From the NCBI GenBank assembly GCA_903813345.2, contig CAIIXF020000012.1, positions 33,494,572 to 33,558,571 on the forward strand: a stretch of DNA of 64,000 nt, read 5' to 3'. Positions 58,782 through 64,000 of this stretch are shown one piece after another. This DNA comes from Owenia fusiformis. Lineage: Eukaryota > Annelida > Polychaeta > Sabellida > Oweniidae. The notes under the pieces were generated by a model. That model was not told the origin of the DNA. It was given only the letters and a program-made list of their open reading frames with translations, and ran no database searches. A program made the position numbers and the translations under genes. Numbering within the stretch: position 1 is the first letter of the stretch; each line of letters begins with the position of its first letter.

Positions 58782-59823
58782 GTATTGAAGGGTCATGTTT
58801 ATATGAATGATTGTGGGATTTTTTGCTCACACAGTTAGGCATCTGTCTGTCCATCAGTCCATCCATCTGTCCATCAATCCATCTGTCCATCTGTTCTTCT
58901 GCCAACATAGGTGGTACAAATTAAAACTGCTTTTTGTATTAAGAAGTATATACATTCATTTTTATGTCGCCATCAGAAGTGGTGATATATTGTTATAGAC
59001 TCCAAGTTTTTTGTAGACTGTGTTTGGCATTTGGCATTCAAAAGTCGGCAGATTTGACAGGGTTCGGGTTGACAGATTTGATTTATATTTTATAGGCTGA
59101 TATCTTATGTATAGGAAATCTCAATATGGCAGCTTAATTCAAAGTGTTTCCCATATTTCGTAAAAAAATAATCTTTGAAGACTCAATTACAAGTTGTCAC
59201 ATTTAGTCTAAGTATGCTGATGCCTAAGGACATAGAAGATTCAAGATGGTTGTCAATTTTCATAATTGCTTCAAATCTTTGGGTAATAGCTTTATTTTTG
59301 TTAACTAAGATGCAAGTTATCGGATTTAGTCTAAACTTAAAAAGCTGATGTCTTGTGGAAATAGGATTTCTATCCACTGAATTCAAAGTGGCTGACATTT
59401 TTTCTAAAAAAATATAATTTTAGATTTCTGAATATTTGTATAATGTCAATTGCTTCAATATATTATAACAACCAGCCGATTCTTGTGGTAATTGTTGAAA
59501 GACCAGAATGGCACATTTATGGTTCTTTGCCAAGTACCTAGTAAATAGGTAGAATAAGATCTGAAAATGGCAATAAGTGGGACGACATTAAGAGGTCTTT
59601 GAGGATAGGTAGATTAAAACCTGACAATAAAATGGCAATTTGAAAGAATAAATCTCAGAATCAAAGTCACTTATAGCTCCATACATTTCTATTATAGTAT
59701 ATTTAAATTTTGAAGTCATTTATCATCCCAATATATTCCCCTTCACCATCGCCCAAGATCAAGTGTTCTCTGTAAAGTATATTGTGTGGGACATTTTGTA
59801 TCATATTAGAATGCAAGATACTC
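58782..59823. other. Helicase intron D, 5' part
   Basis: No gene seen. It matches 67-1555 of unit A: GTCCATC microsatellite (58845-58890), dispersed repeat head (about 58980), ATGGC modules and FReD 3' flank. It has the empty site for the unit C fold-back element and no 250-bp duplication. Confidence 0.6.
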
Positions 59824-60473
59824 TTATTTAGGGCAAACTTTCATGTCAATCTTATTAAAAGAATAATAGTTATTGCTAGGTGAGCCAATTACGTTTGGCC
59901 AATGATACCATGTCACACACTCAGCACTAGCAGGGCACTTTGCATTAGAACTATAAAAACCAAATAGATTTGAATTGTGGCAGGCATTATACCACCAAGC
60001 CCCTTTGTTAATAACAGCACAATTATAGCCAGATGATTTATCATGATCACGGTCCTTTGTGGTAAATGCCATACCATTGTGGTAAGCAAGAGAGTCCCCT
60101 GCAGTTCCAGTATGCCCTCCAATTGTCAGTGTGAAGTTATCGTGTTCATCACTTACATCAAATATGGAGTATTCAGCATACCATGCTAGACGATGTCTGG
60201 GCCACATGGTAAGTTCAACTCTGAGTTTGTAATAACCTTGATATAACAAACCATGAAGATTGTCCAGGCCAATGAAATGTTCACCTACAGGGCTACCAAA
60301 CCCTCTTTGGTACTCTGTCCAGCCTCTGTAGAAATCAACACTCCCATCAAATCGCCTTGCCATGTAGACACAACCACCGCTACAGTACACTCTGAATGCA
60401 TTTTGTCCCAGTGGTTGGATTATTCTAGCACCGGTAAAGCTTGTGTCATCGCTACAGTCATGAGGCAAAGTTA
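59824..60473 (-). CDS. FReD4 exon 2: fibrinogen-related domain
   Basis: A complete fibrinogen-like domain (MARRFDGSVDFYRGW, GEHFIGLDNLHGLLYQGYYK, LTIGGHTGTAGDSLAYHNGM, acidic loop TTKDRDHDKSSGYNCAV with one extra residue compared with the other copies, ending KVCPK). Acceptor AG is at 60475-60474. Joined to exon 1 (62148-62577) it gives 1080 nt, 359 residues. LLYQGYYKLRVELTMWP is shared with FReD1, while FReD2 and FReD3 share LVTQGNYKLRVELTMWP, suggesting two sub-lineages or gene conversion. Confidence 0.93.
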
Positions 60474-61310
60474 CTGAAAAACAATAAAGGCATTGTATAA
60501 TTGAAGTTTGAAAATATTCTCCAAATTAAATTTTTTCATGACTGCATGAAGAAATAATCCAGGCATGTACAGTGGAAGTTGTTTTTTGAAAACTATGAAT
60601 TTTCATTTTAATTTTCTGCGATTGAAACAAAAAATCAGTTTCCAGGTCATCAAATGCAGCATTTCACATTTCATTATTTTTTCCTTTCCAAGTAGTTGCT
60701 TTGACATGATATCTTAATTAAGGAAATTATGAATGGGAAAATTAAGATACTAAAGTCCTTTGCCAAATTCCTTCTAGAATTACCCATGGCAAAATTTGCA
60801 TGTGTTCTATTTCTCTATTAAGTTCTCATTGCGTTGCTCTGGTATTAGGATCTTTAATTTTAACATCTTGAATTTCTTAGTACTCTCATAACATTCACTT
60901 GATTTTTTCATATTTTTGTACCTTGCTAATGATACACTATTGGGCTACTTTGTACGAAGTTTTAGTGAATTTGGTCCATCAGTTGCTGAGAAAATAGTTG
61001 TCAAAAAGTGTCTCATTTTTTGAGACACCCAATATACTATATACTCGTATGTACCAATATCCTATATTGTCTCATATTTTTTTAAAAATAGATTAGAATG
61101 TTTTTTAAGCATCAGTGAAATTATGAATTGAAAATTGGAATTGGCATCTAAAATTAAATTTCTGTAATGTATTGGCCAGTCTTATTGACCCAGACAGATA
61201 CCAGCTCATCGATAAAGTGATATCACTTACATGATCTGATATTCTTTTTTCATCTGGTGATATGGATTGATTGTCAACAATGACCGACTTTATACTCACG
61301 TCTAGTGATC

Positions 61311-62084
61311 AGAAGAAATGAATGGAGGGGGAGTAGCTGATTTTCGCTAGATAATTCAACAAATCTGGAAGAATTTTTTTTTTTACTATTGTCATTGTTG
61401 GTTTTGTAAAATACATTACCATATGTTGTATAACAAATAATCAAAAATTATTAGAATTGAACTGAGGGGGTTGAATGGAGGGGGAGTATTGGACTAATTT
61501 GTCTACAAGGCATATGATAAGAGATGTAGCTTGACTTTATTTCCAATAACTCCAACTATACCTAATTTTCACTTGCAGAGTTGTAACATCAACTTGTTAC
61601 TAAGTTACTGAGTTCAATTTTCAATTACACAAATCCGTGGAAATTTCTTTCAGCCTAAAGACATATTACACCCCCCTTCGTTCACCCCTCCCTGCCCCCT
61701 TTGTTCAATTCCAATTATATTTTATCTAACATATGGAAACTTATTTTGAAAAACCAGCAATGGCATTGATTTTGTGATGAAAACATCACTATTAGTATTG
61801 ATCACAGGTCGTGTAGACCATTGTCGCTTGATTTACAGCAAAAACATTGACATTTGCACGTTTGTGATGCTGCACCTTTTCTAATAGATCTTATATCTTA
61901 GAAGCCTATTGGATCAGAAACAGTCCTAGAAGACCTAACATATGTAACATATTTCCCTGTGCCATGCGCCTATTCATTTAGCAATTCAATTGTAAACTTT
62001 CTGTTGAAAAAATAAATCTTGCAGATTTGTCGCATTTTCTAGCAAAAATCAACCAATCCCCCTCTGTTCATTTCTTCTGATCAT
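61311..62084. repeat. Inverted-repeat element in the FReD4 intron
   Basis: Left arm 61311-61357 and right arm about 62035-62084 are inverted copies over about 50 bp (GTGATCAGAAGAAATGAAT, GGAGGGGGAGTAGC and GCTAGA). This is the best preserved pair of the four introns. Confidence 0.67.
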
Positions 62085-62147
62085 TGGGCATGATACTACT
62101 AGACTTAAAATTGAAACAACTTATATAATAGTAGTAAGCTGTCTTAC

Positions 62148-62577
62148 CTTCTGATTTACATCGTGAATTGTCCTGTATCCTTTTCAAGTGATCTTTTATA
62201 AGAGTTACATCAGCTTTCATCTCATCAACATTATCATTTACTTCTTCCACTTTATCATTTACTTCTTCTACTTTATCATTTACTTCTTCCACTTTATCAC
62301 ATACTTCTTCTACTTTATCAGTTACTTCTTCTACTTTATCATTTACTTCTTCCACTTTATCATTTACCTTTTCCACTTTTTCATTTACTGCATTCATTTG
62401 TTCTTCATCTCTTGTGCAGCAGTTTTGTGCATCAGATTTAAGTTCACTAAGCTGTGTGCTCAAGCGTGTATCTAGGTTGTCAATATGCGTTTTCTTGCAT
62501 GTACTATGCTTCTTGGCTTTTTTCTGTAAATGAACATCTCCAACGAGGAATACTAAGAACAATATTTTCAGATACAT
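62148..62577 (-). CDS. FReD4 exon 1: signal peptide and eight-heptad coiled coil
   Basis: It starts at ATG 62577-62575 (MYLKILFLVFLVGDVHL, secretory signal). Eight heptads include TDKVEEV and CDKVEEV variants, and the last reads NDNVDEM. It keeps the NCCTRDEE pair and ends QDNSRCKSE, so one of the two distal cysteines of FReD1 remains. Donor GT is at 62147-62146, phase 1, matching exon 2. Confidence 0.88.
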
Positions 62578-62652
62578 GATTGTAGCAAGATGTGTGTTGA
62601 TCTGATATTGACGGTGCTCAGTTAAAGTCGATTTACTCGAGAATGAAAACAT

Positions 62653-64000
62653 TATTTTTACTTTGCATGCATCATTAATTTAGCCGCTTTGCATCAAGCA
62701 GATAATTATGTGCAATATGACTGTGATTTAAAGACATGCTATACCTTCCGGAGCACAGTATCGACTGAGAACAAGGTTATGTGAATAGAGTGCCATTTCA
62801 CTTTTAACATGAACAAATTGGGGCCGGGTCAACATTTGAATGTCCGCCAAAAAAACATATTTAATTTAGTAATGGCTTTACCCCCCCCCCTCCCCTCTTC
62901 TAGCGAAGGTCAATATGTTGATTCGTACGCAGTAAAAACAAGTCAAAATGTTGATTTGAATACAATGTTCAAGTACTAGCTCAGTATACAATATCTGCTA
63001 GTGCAATAAACAACACATATCAAGTTCACTTACATATCTGATGTGGCTGATACCTTAATTGATAACTTATTATGTACATCGGGTGTATGATCCCATTCTC
63101 ACACATTTTCTATATGACCCAGGCCCTCTGATTTTTTATTACTCTGGCAACCATTTATAATTGAGTATTTCTGTTATACCAAATATTTTTGTTGGATTTA
63201 ATCTTCATTGCATATTGTACATTTTGTGACAATTTCAATAAAAAAAGTTGAAAACACCTTTATTATTACCTGCATACGAAATGTGTATTTAAATATATGC
63301 TTTCGTATCATAAGGACTAATCTCAACAAATATGCTAATTAACAAGGGTAGAGCATGTCTTTAACAGTACATTATTTAATCGATTGAATTTGCTTCATCA
63401 TATTTATATATGAGGTAATACATTGAACAATAATGTTTGAAAGTATTTTTCATCTCTGATTTTCGTATGTACATATCATTATTAAACCCATCACAACTAT
63501 TTATTGCTCATTTAAAAGTATTGAATATTGTTTGAAGTTTTGTATTAAGTCATTTTCACCTCATCTCCATATTTACATATAATGAATAACAACGCAACAT
63601 TGTTACTATTTATTGCTCATTTAAAAGAATTGATCTGTTTGTTTTTCATCCTTGTAAGTTACCTTTCTACTTTTCATTATTTTTCATGTCGCATATTGTG
63701 ACATATTGTTATATTATCCAACTTTTTGTAGATGTTTGGCATCGGTAACAAATTCTAGCAACTCCCAATAACTTAACAACCTTCAAATTTTTACTGTCAA
63801 CATATATAAACATGTCATGAGTTCCAACATATTTCTGCCAATAGCTGTTACCATGGTAACATATTGAAGGCCGAAAGAGCCATCTTTTTCAACTTGATTA
63901 TTCAAATTTACCAATTTTTACAAAAACATCTTATCTGTAATTACACTTTTGTAACCATTTGCAGGTGGTGACATTTTGGCAATTTTTACTTGTGTAATAT
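62653..64000. other. Helicase intron D after FReD4, to the window end
   Basis: No gene seen. It matches 4883-6280 of unit A closely: FReD 5' flank, C-run (about 62881), AT-rich stretch and the start of the older modular repeat (about 63690). The TA site used by the mariner in unit C is empty here (CATATATAAACATG at about 63800). Confidence 0.6.

Overview
This is animal nuclear DNA: AT-rich, with short exons in long introns, GT/AG splice sites, LINE, SINE, mariner, piggyBac-like and fold-back transposons, and genes for secreted fibrinogen-related (FReD) lectins. The combination suits a marine invertebrate (lancelet, echinoderm, hemichordate, mollusc and similar are all possible). The species cannot be fixed from the sequence.

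The window is a tandem segmental duplication with four units (A to D, left to right). Each unit carries the 3' part of a DHX37-type DEAH-box RNA helicase gene on the + strand. Nested in one helicase intron, on the - strand, is a two-exon FReD gene (signal peptide plus heptad coiled coil, then a fibrinogen-like domain). FReD genes lie at 1556-4807, 21074-23055, 36901-39578 and 59824-62577. Helicase parts lie at 1-11057 (A, C-terminal part, intact as far as visible), 13025-28429 (B), 31954-51766 (C) and 54666-58781 (D, cut by the window end). No unit contains the N-terminal RecA1 half with Walker A and the DEAH box; copies B to D start at or after the acidic linker exon.

The two nested genes have had opposite fates. 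All four FReD genes keep open frames, matching splice phases (exon sums 1101, 1044, 1170 and 1080 nt, all multiples of three) and the domain's key residues. They differ in coiled-coil heptad number (9, 6, 14, 8) and in loops near the putative calcium and ligand site. Helicase copies B, C and D are broken by a shared in-frame stop, frameshifts, lost splice sites, exon deletions and a 2.76-kb transposon inside an exon. The simplest reading is that the FReD gene was kept and diversified while the host helicase fragments hitch-hiked and decayed.

The helicase exons also carry repeated tandem duplications that span exon-intron boundaries: 123 bp x8 (copy A), 93 bp x4, about x9 and x13 (B, C, D), about 91 bp at the terminal exon (A, B, C), 87 bp (B) and 52 bp (C). 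Many of these copies include their own splice acceptor.

Comparing the units gives empty sites that date and delimit unit-specific insertions. These are a 3.76-kb fold-back element made of two opposed 132-bp satellite arrays with an 8-bp target duplication (32604-36366), a 1-kb palindromic mariner (40727-41742), a LINE of about 5.5 kb with a tRNA-derived SINE inside it (42253-48010), a TTAA-flanked piggyBac-like MITE (52195-52497), a 2.76-kb element with 14-bp inverted ends (17338-20095), and a modular repeat insertion (about 2409-3588). No rRNA gene, functional tRNA gene or CRISPR array was seen.
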